Made by a program: the position numbers and the translations under genes. From Armigeres subalbatus (Eukaryota > Arthropoda > Insecta > Diptera > Culicidae), in NCBI RefSeq assembly GCF_024139115.2, contig NC_085141.1, positions 176,154,994-176,218,993 of the forward strand: a stretch of DNA of 64,000 nucleotides. Reading direction: 5' to 3'. Numbering within the stretch: the first letter of the stretch is position 1; every line of letters starts with the position of its first letter. Under the pieces are notes generated by a model that was given only the letters and a program-made list of their open reading frames with translations, made no database searches and was not told where the DNA came from. This document shows, in pieces, positions 12,318 to 24,423 of the stretch.

Positions 12318-13647
12318 AACGGGCGATGGTAGCGGCGACCACTTTCGTAATGGTGATAAAGACGTGCAGTTTCGAGCGAAAAAACACCGGACGTGACATG
12401 ACATAAGAGTGAGAACGATCGTACAAGATATGGACAATTTTTCAATCCGAATACGGAGGTCAAATGGGAGGCAATAAATTTGTGAAGGCCGTGCTACAAT
12501 GAAAAGTACAGCGGCGAATTTCGACAATTAATACATTTATTTTCTAACGTACGAAAAGAACGGCGAAATGCTGAGCCTCGATCACGGTTGTCCAGTAACC
12601 TTGGGGATTTTTTTGAATTTTCAATAAATAAGTAAATAATTATTTTGGTGTTTGATTTATTCAAATTGAAAGCACACAAAACTTGTTGTTTTTAAAGTAT
12701 CACAGTGAAATTGAAAACAAACTACACATTTTGTTTTAAGAGAAAAATGTTAGTATGAAAGTAAAATACACTTTTAGTTTTAAGAGGATAATGTTATTTT
12801 AAAAAGTAAGCTGTTGTCAAAGCTCTCACCGAAGTGACATTTCTGCAATTGTAGATTTAACAAGCTAATACTTTCTACTGAAAATCACTAACTATTTTTC
12901 TCAATTTTACCAACGTTTTCTCAATTTTACCAACGATTTTTTTTTGTGTGTATTGGCGTGCGAATGTTATTTTGGTAAGCCTGCATAATTTTTGGAGGAT
13001 TTTTTATAATCAATAATTATTCATATTTTTTTCAGATCGAATAGCTCAAAGCAAAAAAGTCTCGCCCAAAAATGATCTACAACTCGTATTTATTTGGTAC
13101 TAAATGAATAATTGTCGGTGAAAGCCAAAGGTCAAAACCAGCCAGTTGAAGATAGGGTCAAAACCAACCGCATGCATCTATTCTGTGTGTTCCAGCACGT
13201 CCAGCTCTACCGTCCTCTTTGGAAGACACTCAAGCACAGGATTACCACCAGCCGCACACTTCCAGCTCCGGTTCAGCGAGTACTAGGTCCCGATTCTGTA
13301 CTTCCAGGGTGCTCCATGATCGATCGCACAACATTAGTATTTCTATCGCATGTTTTTTTTTAAATAAAGATTATAACAAAAACCGAAATTATACTATACC
13401 ATAAATACTTTCATTCTGTTTTTTTAATTGTTATAAAAAATAAAAACAATCTAACATAACCTTGAAACCATCTTCAATTCCAAAGTACAGTGAACAGTCA
13501 TAAAGCTTACTTATACTACAGAACGATTTTTTCAAAGTTATACTATCTCCGTATTGTTGGATTGAAAACGTGTTTGGGGTCAACCAGGCGAACAGCCATT
13601 TAGAATGACTTTTAAACTATTTAGTATAAATTTATTTCTGAGTGTAC

Positions 13648-14640
13648 CAATGAACTAACCAATCAATTAATCAATCGAGCAACCAACCCACCAATCAAGC
13701 AACCAACCATTCAACCAACTAACAAATCAATCGAGCAACCAAATAACCATTCAAGCAATCAACAAAAAAACTAATTTAACTTACCAGCCGACCAACCAAT
13801 CAAGCGACTAAATAACCAATCCAGCGTCCAACCATTCAAGCAAGCTACCAGTTAACCAACCAATCATTCATTCAAGCAACCAACAAAACTAATCAACTAA
13901 CCGGCCGACCAACCAATCAAGCAACCAAATAATCAACCATTCAAGCAAGCTACCAATCAACCAAGCAACCAATCAACCAACCAATCAACCAAATAACCAA
14001 TCAATTAAGCAACCAACTAACAATCAACAATAAAGCAACCATCAACCAACTAACCCAGCAATCAACCATTCAAGCAAGCTACCAATCAACCAACCAACTA
14101 ATCAACCAAATACCCAACCAATTAAGCAACCAACCATTCTACAAACTAACAAATCAAGCAGCAACCCATCAACCAAATAACTAATCAATCAAACGACCGT
14201 CCATTCAAGCATGCTACCAATCAAGCAACCAACCAACTAATCAATCAATCAAGCAACCAGCCAATTAGCCATCCAAGCAACCAACAAAACAACTAATCAA
14301 CTAACCAGCCGACCAACTAATCAAGTAACCAATCAATCAACCAGTCAAGCAACCTATCAATCAAATAACCAACCAATCAACCAAATAACCAACAATTCAA
14401 GCAAGCTACCAATCCTAGCAAGCAATCAAGCAACGAACCAACTAATCAACTCATCAAGCAACCAACCAACAATCAACCAACCAACTAATCAACCAACCAA
14501 TCAACTAAATAACCAACTAATCGACCATTCCAGCAACCAACCAATCAAGCAAGCTACCGATCAACCAATCAAGCAACCAGCCAATAAACAAGTTGATTGA
14601 TTGGTTAGTTATTTGGATGATGGGTTGGTTGGTTGCTGCT
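13648..14640. repeat. CAAC/CAAT low-complexity array with strand switch
   Basis: About 1 kb is built almost only from 4-base words (CAAC, CAAT, AAGC, TAAC) in irregular order. At about 14592 the array switches to the complementary words (GTTGATTGATTGG...). The last roughly 50 bases are an inverted near-copy of the tract around 14150-14195. No coding or protein-binding pattern is evident. Confidence 0.85.
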
Positions 14641-16042
14641 TGATTTACTTTTACAAGGAAAATATAATGGTAAATTTCACCCATATTTGGGTGATTTTTT
14701 ACTAATTTTATCGGGAGAATCTTTACAATCCAAATTAAGATAATCTTACATTTATTTTGTTTTGAAAAAAGGGGCTTTAATTGGACATATTTTATTTGTT
14801 TTTATTACAACAATATAATAATTTATGATTTACATTTCAGTTATAGTTTAATGTCATTGGTTAGACTGGGATCATCATTAATTCGCCCACTGGCGCTATT
14901 CCATAACTATCTTATATGCCATATATGGTCATAAATACCAATTTATATTCTCACTACATTGCATAGAAAACATATTGAATCTACAATCGTTAACGTTAGA
15001 TCTTAAAGATCTCAGACTTCTTAAGCACTAAAAAATCGACGGCCCGGTGGCACTCAACAATTAGTTCATATAGATGACAACAAGGCTACTGCTTTGCTTT
15101 CCAACGTCACTTTTTAGTTCCTGCTTCCGTCACACATGCGCCGCCAAGGCCATACGGCAAGAACAGCATTGGTCCATAGAAAAGATGTTGTGGTTACCTG
15201 AGAAAGATTGCCGCTTCGGTTCCCTTTATTCTGCTGTCCGGAGCTTGTTGGGTACCAAGCTATAAAACGTATGGATTTTTCTTCTTTGACATTGAGCCAG
15301 CAAAAGATGTTCCGGACAGCGACGACAGCGACAATCTTTATCTGGTAACTAAAGTATCTTTTGTCCATAGTGAATCGGCCCTGGAATCGGCTACACTCTT
15401 GAGGCCACGAATATCAACGAACCATCAATAGACGCCTTAACGATGGCAACTTTGACTTCGGTGCGGAATTTTATTCTTCAGGTAGCAACATCATCAAGCG
15501 ATCCGTTTCCGCCCGGTGCCGTTGATCATTCAATCCAACGCAAATATAATTACGGCTCCATACCAGGATCTCTTCCGTTCACTTGATGACTCCGAAAGTA
15601 ATTCGCATCGGATGGAGATTTGAACGGAAAATCCAACTGCAATACAAATAAAAAAATACAGCCATGCTTTAAAATAAATCCAGTCTTGCGCGTATTATTT
15701 CCGGAAAAAATACTCACCGATCAATCCGAATGAATCCCGGAGTTGAGTGAAATCCCGGAGCACTATATTTTTTTGGTTCTATAATCCTAGTTCTGAAATA
15801 TTACGTCTCTGGACTCCTTGATGGAATTCTTGTTGATGATCATAGGAAGAATCAAACTATGTATAGGAAATCAAAGAAATATAAATTCGAGCGTAGGTAA
15901 ATATATAATCTATTTTGAATAGCCCATTTATTTTCTTTAGAACTACTTACGTATCATAATGCACTTAATCGAAATATAGACAACAAATTATTAATAAATC
16001 TGTCTCTGGGCGTAAATAAAAATACTTGTTTTGATTATGCAC
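14641..16042. other. unclassified interior of the pogo-like element
   Basis: AT-rich sequence with short open frames on both strands (for example around 15074-15368) and no protein I recognise. It ends at a TTA-flanked MITE. Confidence 0.35.
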
Positions 16043-16045
16043 TTA

Positions 16046-16275
16046 GGGTCTGTCTCATTTGGAGAATTAAACTTAAAAGTGACAGTTCGAAAATTAAAAA
16101 ATCACCCCGTTATAAGAATGGCTGGTGCTACCCAGAAATTCCAATAGGACATCGATGGAAAATGATTCGATATCTGTCAAAAGTAATCTTGCTCTGCGAG
16201 CAGGGTTATTTGATAATTATTGAAATGTCACTTTTAAGTTTAATTTCAGTTTAATTCTCCAAATGAGACAGATCC
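16046..16275. mobile_element. PIF/Harbinger-like MITE (TTA target)
   Basis: A 230-bp element starts GGGTCTGTCTCATTTGGA and ends with the inverse of GGATCTGTCTCATTTGGA. The inverted arms extend through GAATTAAACT and AAAAGTGACA. TTA occurs on both sides (16043-16045 and 16276-16278). A 3-bp TTA/TAA duplication is the habit of PIF/Harbinger transposases. Non-coding. Confidence 0.75.
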
Positions 16276-16348
16276 TTAGATGCGATCTACACTGTACCAC
16301 CAAAGTACTCTCTAATGGGTGAAAAAGTACCCATTATGAAGTTAAATA

Positions 16349-16653
16349 CACTAATAAAAATCCACACATTTTTATTGGCAAAAATCTAAAGAAATTTACA
16401 AATAAATTTTATGTGTGCGTAAATTACCACCCACTATAGGAAAATCCACATAAAGGTTATTAGTTAATAAGGGTTATGTTTTTTTTTGTGTCTTTATTAA
16501 AGAGACTTTCAGCCCGAGGCTGGCTCGTCTCCGATAAGGGTTATGTGTGTTTCCACATATATGCTATGCGAATTCACATAGCCGTTATGTGGGAAATGCT
16601 AGTCAAAAACTAAGTGTGCCACACATAATGGATATGATTGGATTTTGTCAGTG
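16349..16653. mobile_element. nested TA MITE (CACTAATAAAAATCC)
   Basis: The ends CACTAATAAAAATCC and the inverse of CACTGACAAAATCC are flanked by TA (16347-16348 and 16654-16655). Removing it recreates the sequence present uninterrupted at about 48540 in the sister element, which fixes both borders. It is interrupted by a retroposed fragment at 16479-16533. Confidence 0.85.
16479..16533 (-). mobile_element. 55-bp retroposed fragment with poly(A) tail
   Basis: The 12-bp repeat ATAAGGGTTATG is present on both sides (16467-16478 and 16534-16545). On the minus strand the insert ends in an A-run preceded by AATAAA, so it looks like the last few dozen bases of a polyadenylated retrotransposon transcript, inserted by target-primed reverse transcription with extreme 5' truncation. 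Confidence 0.85.
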
Positions 16654-17262
16654 TAGTTCAACTCATTAAAAGAGTAAACAGGTGCCAAATCTGGAGATCC
16701 TGTGCGGTGCTTATTTGTTTAGTCATCCGGCTTCCGGTGATTCAACATCAGGAGGATGAGGTAATTTTGATACTCTCAGGTAATGCTTTTCTAATCTAAC
16801 TGGTTATTTTCCGTATACTATAGCAATCGAATGACGTCGGGAATAGCCTTCACACAGACCACAACTGTTTGGAATATCTATGGAATATTCTGGGATCTAT
16901 ATGCAATATGGTACGCGATCCGGCAAGGCAAGAAAATAAAAACTAAAAAGCTAGTATGGGACTCGGAGCTCGGTAACCATATTTTCACTAGTATTGAAAT
17001 GTGATTAAATAGAGAATTATTCCATGCACCCTATGTAAATGAGTCGCTTGTTTTAATATTACATAATACTTAAGAGTAAAAAATACCCATTTTCGGCAGT
17101 CTGGCGTATTTAATAATGAGTAAAATTTACTCCTAGATTTGACGTATAGGTCTTGTACTCAATAATGAGTAAACGCTGTTCACTCTTTTAATGAGCTGAA
17201 CTATTTAACTTCATAATGGGTATTTTTTTACCCATTAAAGAGTACTTTGGTGGCACAGTGTA

Positions 17263-18381
17263 CACTGAACCAATACCTCCTCCTCATATCGACTGACAGT
17301 TGATTTGCTCCCGCCCCTTAACGAAAATAATTCGATTTCTGGATGATACTCATTCGATTTCCCCTCCTGCTGGCAAAGCACTGCGAATGACGGTCATCCC
17401 ATTTCCATTACATATAGAGAATGGTTGCCAGATGATATGCAGATAAATGGTGACTGATGAATACATGATTTTCCGTTGATTTTAATTCAGGAACAGAATG
17501 ATTTTTATTTGATGTTTGAATGTAATAGGCGAGGTAATGAATTCATTAGTTTCGATTATGTTTTCCAGAGAAATTATTAACATAAAGGGAAAAGAAATAA
17601 TAATTATCAACAAGTTTTAAATCATTTTATTATTTTAGTGAATAAATCCAAATCTAACACACACACTGAGGCACGCAGAAACTTTGTGTCTAGCCACCAG
17701 CGAGGCCACCGTTTTTTAAGAGGGTTTGCGGCCATCATCCACTTGTTCGGTTCCGCAGCATCCTCGCACGGGCTCTGGAATCGGTAAATAAATAGTTTCA
17801 CGGAATCTCGTAGCTCGTCAACATCGACAATGGGTAAATGCGGATAGCTGCGAATTCTGCGAAAATAATAAATTCATGAATAAACAGAAATGAATACGTT
17901 AATATATGTAACTTACCCTCTAAAAGTAACTGAGAAACTAGAAGCGCCAACCATTATTTAAATTCTTCGGTACAAACAGCTTGCTCGCGGACACGACATG
18001 GCCACTTCACAATCGAGTTCACAATAAACTGCGATCTCCTGAGACAAACTCATTTCTTCAAAAATGGCAACCATTTACCAAATCAGTCAGCAGCAATAAA
18101 AGAAAACATTCGAAAACCGTATGACCTTTGTTATAGGGCGAGACCAAAACAAATATCATTCGCTAATCGGGTGATGCTACAGTATCAGAGCGTTGACCAA
18201 AATATAACTGGTTGATCTTTCCATGTTTGACTGAAAATCAGCTTTCTTTCAGATGATTTTTATACGAATATTAATGCATGCGGCGGTCGCTCTGCTCTCT
18301 CATATGATAATGTGAGGAGATAGTTTATAGACAGCTGGAATTACAATTCAGTCAAAGTCAGGATGAACTTTGGGTTCAGTG
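17263..18381. mobile_element. TA element, CACTGAACC family, carrying a small spliced gene
   Basis: CACTGAACC begins directly after TA 17261-17262, and the inverse (GGGTTCAGTG) ends before TA 18382-18383. The left TA is also the right target repeat of the neighbouring element 16290-17260, so one of the two inserted at the target TA of the other. The interior encodes a two-exon frame on the minus strand. Confidence 0.65.
17622..17954 (-). CDS. unknown 90-residue protein, two exons, inside a TIR element
   Basis: On the minus strand ATG at 17954 starts MVGASSFSVTFR. The first exon ends at 17917 at donor AGG/GTAAGT. The acceptor ttttcgcag precedes exon 17856-17622, which joins in phase and stays open to TGA at 17624-17622. 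The protein has an acidic middle (VDVDELRDSVKLFIYRFQS), then a Trp-rich basic stretch (KKRWPRWW). No catalytic motif of known transposases and no domain I recognise is present. The consensus splice signals and the absence of stops argue for a real gene. It could be element-encoded or a captured host exon pair. Confidence 0.5.
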
Positions 18382-19603
18382 TACACAAAAATGTAAATGA
18401 CAACTGTTGTCAAACTGACGTGATTTGAATTGAGGGGCTTCTCAATGGTCGAGTGATTGTAATAATTGTAATCCGTCACTCCCCAGGGGTATATAGTGGT
18501 GCCCGAAAAAATGGCCACCACTCCGTCTATGTATTCGTCAATGATTTTATGGCGCGTTAAATTTTCCTTTGTTCAAGGCAAAAAGTAAACAACATTGACG
18601 CTTGTCAAAACGCCCCAATTAGCGAACGGCGTTCGCTAGTTGGGGTGAGGTCGTGCCCCAATTAGCGAACGATCACTGTACTGTGTATTAAGTATGATAT
18701 CACAGAGTAAAAATTGAAATTGAAATATTGTATTTATTGTGCAGTAGAAAACAAGTCTAACCCCGTACTGCTTACCGTTTTTAATTAAATTGCTTCTAGA
18801 ATTTTAAAGAAGAGTTTCAAAAATTTCTTCGTATGTTTTCCCGTGCGAATATTTTTGATTATCTTTCTGTTTCTTCTTCTTCATGCAACATTAAAGCGCC
18901 AATCGCCAATTCTCTCGCGGCAGTATGAACGGAGCTTAAAATAGGAAAGGCAACACTAGCGCCACCCAATCGGTAGACGGCTTCAAGAACTACATCTCAT
19001 TTCAGGGGAGTGGTGTGAGATAAACTGTATGGTACTTAATGCTGACAAATGTTCAGTGATCTCATTTTCGCACAAACGCTCCTCGATTGACTACTGCTAC
19101 AAAAGTGGAACAACGAATCTTAAAAAAGAATGTGTCGTTGGATCTAGGCGTACTTAGATTCAAAACTATCTTTCAACGATCATTTCGCTTTCGTGTCCTC
19201 CAAAGCTTCTAAGACGCTTGGTTTCATTTTCCGCATATCTAAAGACTTCAAGAATATCCATTGTTTGATATTCTTTGTTGACTTTGTTCCTTGGTAAGAT
19301 CGATTCTAGAATTCTCTTCTGTAGTTTGGGCACCGTTTTACCATTGCGTATCGAGGCAATCCAACGCAAATGAGTTCATTTCGCGTTACGGCATCCCCTC
19401 TGGCATGAACCAAACAACCTACCGAGTTACTATGACCGCTACAAGCTCAGGGCTTTATTTAATTCCGACCTTCTACAATCAAGAATTGATTGCTCCAATT
19501 TGCTCTCTCTCTTTTGAACCAAAATGTGCCTGGTCGTAGCTTATAAATCGTTTAGCTTATAAATCGCTTCGGTTCAGTTCTTTTTGTTCCTTCAGGGTGC
19601 TCG

Positions 19604-20081
19604 CTGGGTGGTGCGGATAGAATCGATTTGGTTGTCAAACTGAAGCCAAAATTTTCTATTGTGCCGGAGCCAAACATTGAAGATTGTGGTTATGTTCGTT
19701 TCTGATCTAATATTGAGAAGTATTGTTATTATTTTGGGAAAACATAGAAATTAACTTTGTTTGAGTTTTGTATTATTTGTAATAAATATTCTCACATTAT
19801 ATTTCGAGTGGAAAATTAGTGGGAATGCAACTAAAAAGCACTCGTTACGAAATTTCACGAGATTCAAAGGCTGATTGGAGCATGAATGTATGTAAACAAT
19901 CGTAAAGTCATGTAGAGTCTAGCGCATTTGTGCGCCCTCACGCAGCGTGGAAGAGAAATTCGAAGAGCGGGAACTGTTTGACAGCCAATTAACTGCAAAA
20001 TAATTTTGTTTATGGGAGTGATTTCAAAATATCCCTCTGCTCGCTTGAGCGCAGGAAAGCGGCTCTATCCGCAGCACTCAG
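19604..20081. mobile_element. hAT-type MITE, copy 2 (8-bp TSD)
   Basis: This 478-bp near-identical sister of 7950-8428 is bounded by the exact 8-bp repeat GGTGCTCG (19596-19603 and 20082-20089). Two copies with different duplications prove independent insertions. Confidence 0.9.
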
Positions 20082-20124
20082 GGTGCTCGTACAAATTATG
20101 GACATAACGAGCCAATCACTAGTA

Positions 20125-20377
20125 CACGTAAAAAAATTAATGTTATATATTATTAAGATTTCTAATACTTTTTTGCCGAAGCAGGCGCTTAATGATATGT
20201 ATAAGAAAAAACTTATACATCGCATTAGTCACATACATTCCGAAACTTATACTTTTCATTAACTTATGAATGCTATTAGCTTTTTTATATGGGATCATTC
20301 ATTAGGTGGCATAATGAAGAGTATAAGTATTTTCGAATGTTTTTTTGCCATAACATATAAGGTTATTTTTTTACGTG
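20125..20377. mobile_element. TA MITE (CACGTAAAAAAATTA)
   Basis: The ends CACGTAAAAAAATTA and the inverse of CACGTAAAAAAATAA are flanked by TA (20123-20124 and 20378-20379). The element is 253 bp, AT-rich and non-coding, and it interrupts the LINE C-terminal frame. Confidence 0.75.
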
Positions 20378-20520
20378 TATGAGCCGTATCTGCAATAGAT
20401 GTGCTACTGAATTTGACTTTCACCTCTCTCGTACCAATCTTCGGAAAAAGTTTTGCCGAATACTTGCCGCACCCTTTGATAGATAGTCAGGATAGAAATT
20501 AAGTAATAAATTTTAATTGT

Positions 20521-22428
20521 AAAATTGTAATAGTCTTAAGAAATATTGTATCTGTTGGAAATTGGAATTTCTGTTGATACAAAAGAAGAAGAGGTTTTGC
20601 GCCCGCTAGAGGAAGGGATTTTGCTTTACTCAAGCGGGCTTTTCCCTGCTCCAAATAAGGAATAAAGAATAATCAACATCCATTCATAATCAACATTCAC
20701 TTTGATCCAGCGGATAAGAAGCTATAAAGATCGACTATAAGATATAAAGGTCTGACTGCCCTTTCTGGGCACGGAAGAGCGAGATATGAAAAGGGTTTAA
20801 GGGCTATGATGTCTTTCTAGGCCGATGTCGCTTGATGGCGAGTGCCTACTGCTGTGCTTCACGGCGAGGATAAACCGATGACATTGTAGGCAGGTGCTTG
20901 AGAATGATGGTTACGTGGGCGTTGAAGGCGGGTAGTTGGCATTCAGTCACCGGCTCTAATCTGGTACAGGGGGCGTATCTGGCTAATGATCCAGACCCAT
21001 CGGCTTGGCAGGTTCAAGAAACTGTGGGTGCAGAGAAGAAAATCTGCCGGGATTTCATACCGAAAAAAAAAACCTAAAGAAAATGCTCCGATATGGACCT
21101 ATCCCAGAAATTAGTACACCTCTCTCTTTGCTCTACCAATAACGATTTATTTGATTTGAGCGTGCTTACAGCAGTAGGTACACTAGAAGTTAACTTTTTG
21201 AAATCAGTATGGCGAAATGCAAGGTTGAATTTCTGTAAGCGTAGTAGCGGACACTTGTGTATACACTTATAAGAAAACAAGCCATTTAGAAGTAATATTT
21301 CTGTTGACGGTTACTTTTAAACGATTTTTTTTGTTCCGGATGAACAACTGCGTCCATTTCATTGAACTTTTGTAGTATGTATTGTAGTATACCCGTGTCA
21401 TTTGTTTAGTGCATGTCTTTCTGCTCCATTCTATTGGGAAGAAATGAAGTAGTCGTTTTTTATTCAGATATTTCTCAAACTTAATGTAAGGTCTCTTTAG
21501 ATTAAGGTACCGCTATTTATACCCTTCGAGAAATGGCTTATACCAACCTTCAAAGGCGCGCCCCTCAATCAGTTTCGGCTCAACAATAAGTGAGATAATA
21601 CTGATTCTGATCATGTATCGGTACTGGAGTTCAAACATATTCGTTCCATACTTTTCCGACCATCACTGATAAGTATTAACAAGAATAGTAAGAACTAGAG
21701 CACAGTGTGGTAGATCTTACTCCGTAATGCGTGGTGCATTACGTGGAAAAGATGTCTACCCAACCTTACAGGCTCCGTTAACTGCCTGGCTAATTGTTTC
21801 ACCCCCAGGCCATTCATCCTCTCGGCATGGGTCGTCCGACACCTTGGGATTCAGGGTTTTAAACGATTAGCAGTGGATGCTTCTGTATGTAGGTCGAGAA
21901 AATGTAGCCTAAAAACAATTTCATTATCTTGTTAATTATCATTATCATTATCTTGTTAAAATCATATTGTTGTATATCAGTTTCTGAAAGAGTGAGATAC
22001 TTGAATGTAGGAAGAACGTTTGAAAGCAAACCGCCAAATTGAATTATATAGACACAATCTACACGTACAACACAGGCCACTCTAAAAAAAAAGTGTCTGA
22101 AAGTAATGAGTGATATCTGAATCAGCTCAATTGACCTGCTGGGATATTTAGGGCTGCATGAATACATCGTTCAGGGCTTGGTTGAACGAGTAGATCGTAT
22201 ATTCTGAACTCCAGGTCGTTTTGGAAACCCTGAAATAGGTTACGGTAATTCAAAACTCGATAATTTCATGTCTTATGATCACGTACATATTTTTGGACAT
22301 ATTATGAGCTTTGGACATTCTGTTTCTAAAGATATTTTTTGATGTATTCGAGGATATGTACTTCAGAACAGTTTGGACGGCCTAGGACATCCGAAAAAAA
22401 AGTCAACGCCTTTTCAGCTCTTTATATA
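20521..22428. other. unclassified intergenic / old repeat DNA
   Basis: Contains a GC-richer stretch (about 20600-21060 and 21700-21850) whose composition differs from the AT-rich surroundings and suggests UTRs of old retroelements, but no reading frame is convincing. Confidence 0.35.
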
Positions 22429-23481
22429 AGGTACACTGGGGGAAGTGGAAAAGGAAAAATCGATAGTGCATGTTTGAATTAGTGTAAAACTAGTTTAAAT
22501 AATATAAATGCGTTCAATCAAAATGGACTATCAAAAACAGTCAATTTTGCACCAGCTGTGCGGTAATTCGTACCATTTTGGTCGCTTGAAATGTATGGAA
22601 ATAGATTTTAAAATTAGGAGTTGTTTTTCCACTTACTCTAGTGGGATGGGGTAAGTGGAAAACCCATGTTACCTTGACCTTCAATAGTGATGAGTATTTA
22701 CATATAACTAAAATCAATACCATAATTGCTCTTAGTATATTTTGTGGATTCATTTCATTAACTTAACGGAATAGATCCTCAAGGAATTCTCGTAATAGCT
22801 AGGGGAGCGCTGCTTTTGCCTTCTCGAACACTTAGTGTACGTAAAGTCTATATATTCGCCCCAAAGATGAACTTTTTAAAGGAAAAATGGGACTTACAGG
22901 GTTATAAACTAATCAACTTGGTTTAACGAATTGAGATGATGTCTGTATGTGCGTATTTGTATGTATGTGTGTGCGCAAAGCACGTACAAAATTATCAGCA
23001 ATTCTTAAGCACTTGTCCTTAACCAATTTGTTCGTAAAAAAATTGCATTCAACGGCGAAACTTGTTATGTCTTGTCTTGTCTTGTCTTGTCTTAGCACAT
23101 GCACAGCCAGTATTGAAAAGCATCCTGGAAATGTCGGTTGTATTCCCGAGCATTTTCTTGTCTGCATTAATATTTGCAGCATATCATAAATATGACACAA
23201 GTATTAAAACGGCCAGGCCCACCGTGCAGGCTTGAATTTGGGAGAAAATCCAAAACATCCCGGCAATCAGATTATTTAGTAATAAATAACATGATCAACG
23301 AAGAGTTTTGAATCTACGAAAGGAAGAAACGGGGACAGCCGTACCAACCGTTTCACATTCAGGGGGAAAGATGATTGACGAATCGTTGGGAGTGACTTTG
23401 CTAAGAAGGTTAATGTACACTCCTTGGGTCCTCGACGTCTTGGGATGGGACACAGTTTTTAGTCTAGTGCCCTGGCTTATA

Positions 23482-23558
23482 CACTGATGGGCAAAAGTAT
23501 TCGCATAAATTCAGATAGATGACTATGAAAACATGACAAATACTCATGTACATCAGTG
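23482..23558. mobile_element. 77-bp TA MITE (CACTGATG)
   Basis: The inverted ends CACTGATGGGCAAAAGTATT and CACTGATGTACATGAGTATT are flanked by TA (23480-23481 and 23559-23560). It is very short and may be an internally deleted Tc1-like element. Confidence 0.5.
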
Positions 23559-24423
23559 TATATATAGGCCTAGGTTTAAGCGCCATTACTCGCTCTCTGG
23601 AACGAGAAAAAGAAAAAGAAATTAAAGCGATAAAAAACAAGCGTCAACTCATATGACGATAAAGTTGTATCATATTTTTACTTACAACATCTCCATATTT
23701 TACGTGCTTGGAACCTTTTTTTTTAATTACTCCTGGCAAAACACAATTTATTGAAACTGCTTAAAAAAAAATAGCGAGAAGTGAGTTAGGAGCAAAAATG
23801 AAAAAACGGAAAAAAAGTCATCAAAAAAGCCGATTTTTGTTTATCTCTCAGGTTCATTCTAGAGAGAATAGGAGAGAGAGAATACGAGACATACTCCATC
23901 GACCAGAAAATTTCATGATTTCGTCTCATCAAACGAAAAGTACGAGCCCTGCATTGAAATATATGTTTTGGGATATATCATTGTCCTCAAGACACCTTTA
24001 CCATCTGAAGTGCCATCTTAATAAAAATGTATATAAAAGAACAAGCTTGGTCGCCGTTTAAAAACTTCTCGTAAATTGAAAAAAAAAAAACTGCAGGTGG
24101 ATTTTAATAAGCCACACAACTCAATTACAAATAGGCTTCAACATCTTCCAGACCAAACGATTCGAATTGCGATTATACGTGGCGATGTTCCATGTATATT
24201 CTGACAAAGAATAAATAGTTGTGAAGTCACTTAAGACTTTCTTAGTATCCTTAATATACTAAAGACTTTCTTAATATCCTTGACAAAACCAACGAAATAG
24301 TACATGGTTGAATGCATGGGAATAGGGGTTTTGTCATTTATTTGTTAACACAGAGTAAAGGTTCAAGTTTAGCCAGTTCTCGAAACTTTTTTATGGCATA
24401 GTGGTATTTTCTTTGACGCTACA

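Larger units (their letters stand above)
16290..17260. mobile_element. TA element, CACTGTRCCACC family, copy 1
   Basis: Both ends carry CACTGTRCCACCAAAGTACT, with matching arms running on into TAATGGGT and GTACCCATTATGAAG. TA flanks at 16288-16289 and 17261-17262. A related element is at 48488-49695, and its GTTAAATAGTTCAACTC shows the empty site of the insertion nested here at 16349-16653. Decayed splice-like signals occur inside, but no intact gene. Confidence 0.8.
11167..18678. mobile_element. pogo-like element (TA target), large and non-autonomous
   Basis: Ends CAGTGAACGTTCGCTAAT and the inverse of CAGTGATCGTTCGCTAAT are flanked by TA (11165-11166 and 18679-18680). Longer subterminal inverted arms (for example around 11330-11440 and 18450-18550) share GACGAATACATAGAC and TGACGGATTACA. 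CAGT ends with TA targets resemble the pogo group, which is an inference. Inside are a low-complexity array, an unclassified tract at 14641-16042 and at least five further elements, but no recognisable transposase. Confidence 0.65.
10820..19012. mobile_element. hAT-like element (about 680 bp) expanded by a nested 7.5 kb element
   Basis: Exact 8-bp repeats GTGTGAGA (10812-10819 and 19013-19020) flank the block and restore the LINE frame when one is removed. The ends are CACCCCCATGAAA and the inverse of CACTCCCCTGAAA (11 of 13 matching). Long subterminal inverted arms lie at about 11012-11158 and 18752-18907. Without the nested 11167-18678 block the element would be about 680 bp, typical of a non-autonomous hAT element. 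No transposase was seen. Confidence 0.8.
19021..20520 (+). pseudogene. Jockey-type LINE, 3' part
   Basis: This continues the ORF2 broken at 10819. It starts INCMVLNADKCSVISFSHKR, then a thumb-region stretch in shifting frames (about 19195-19350, LVRSILEFSSVVWAPFYHC) and a typical C-terminal pattern (about 20380-20490: NRCATEFDFHLSRTNLRKKF). It is interrupted by a hAT MITE (19604-20081) and a TA MITE (20125-20377). Many frame breaks show it is dead. The 3' end is probably within about 100 bp after 20490; no clear tail was found. Confidence 0.75.

Noticed and set aside
13648..14640. Possible CRISPR-like or satellite array
   Set aside because: There are no regular repeat and spacer lengths; the words are irregular 4-mers in a eukaryotic locus.
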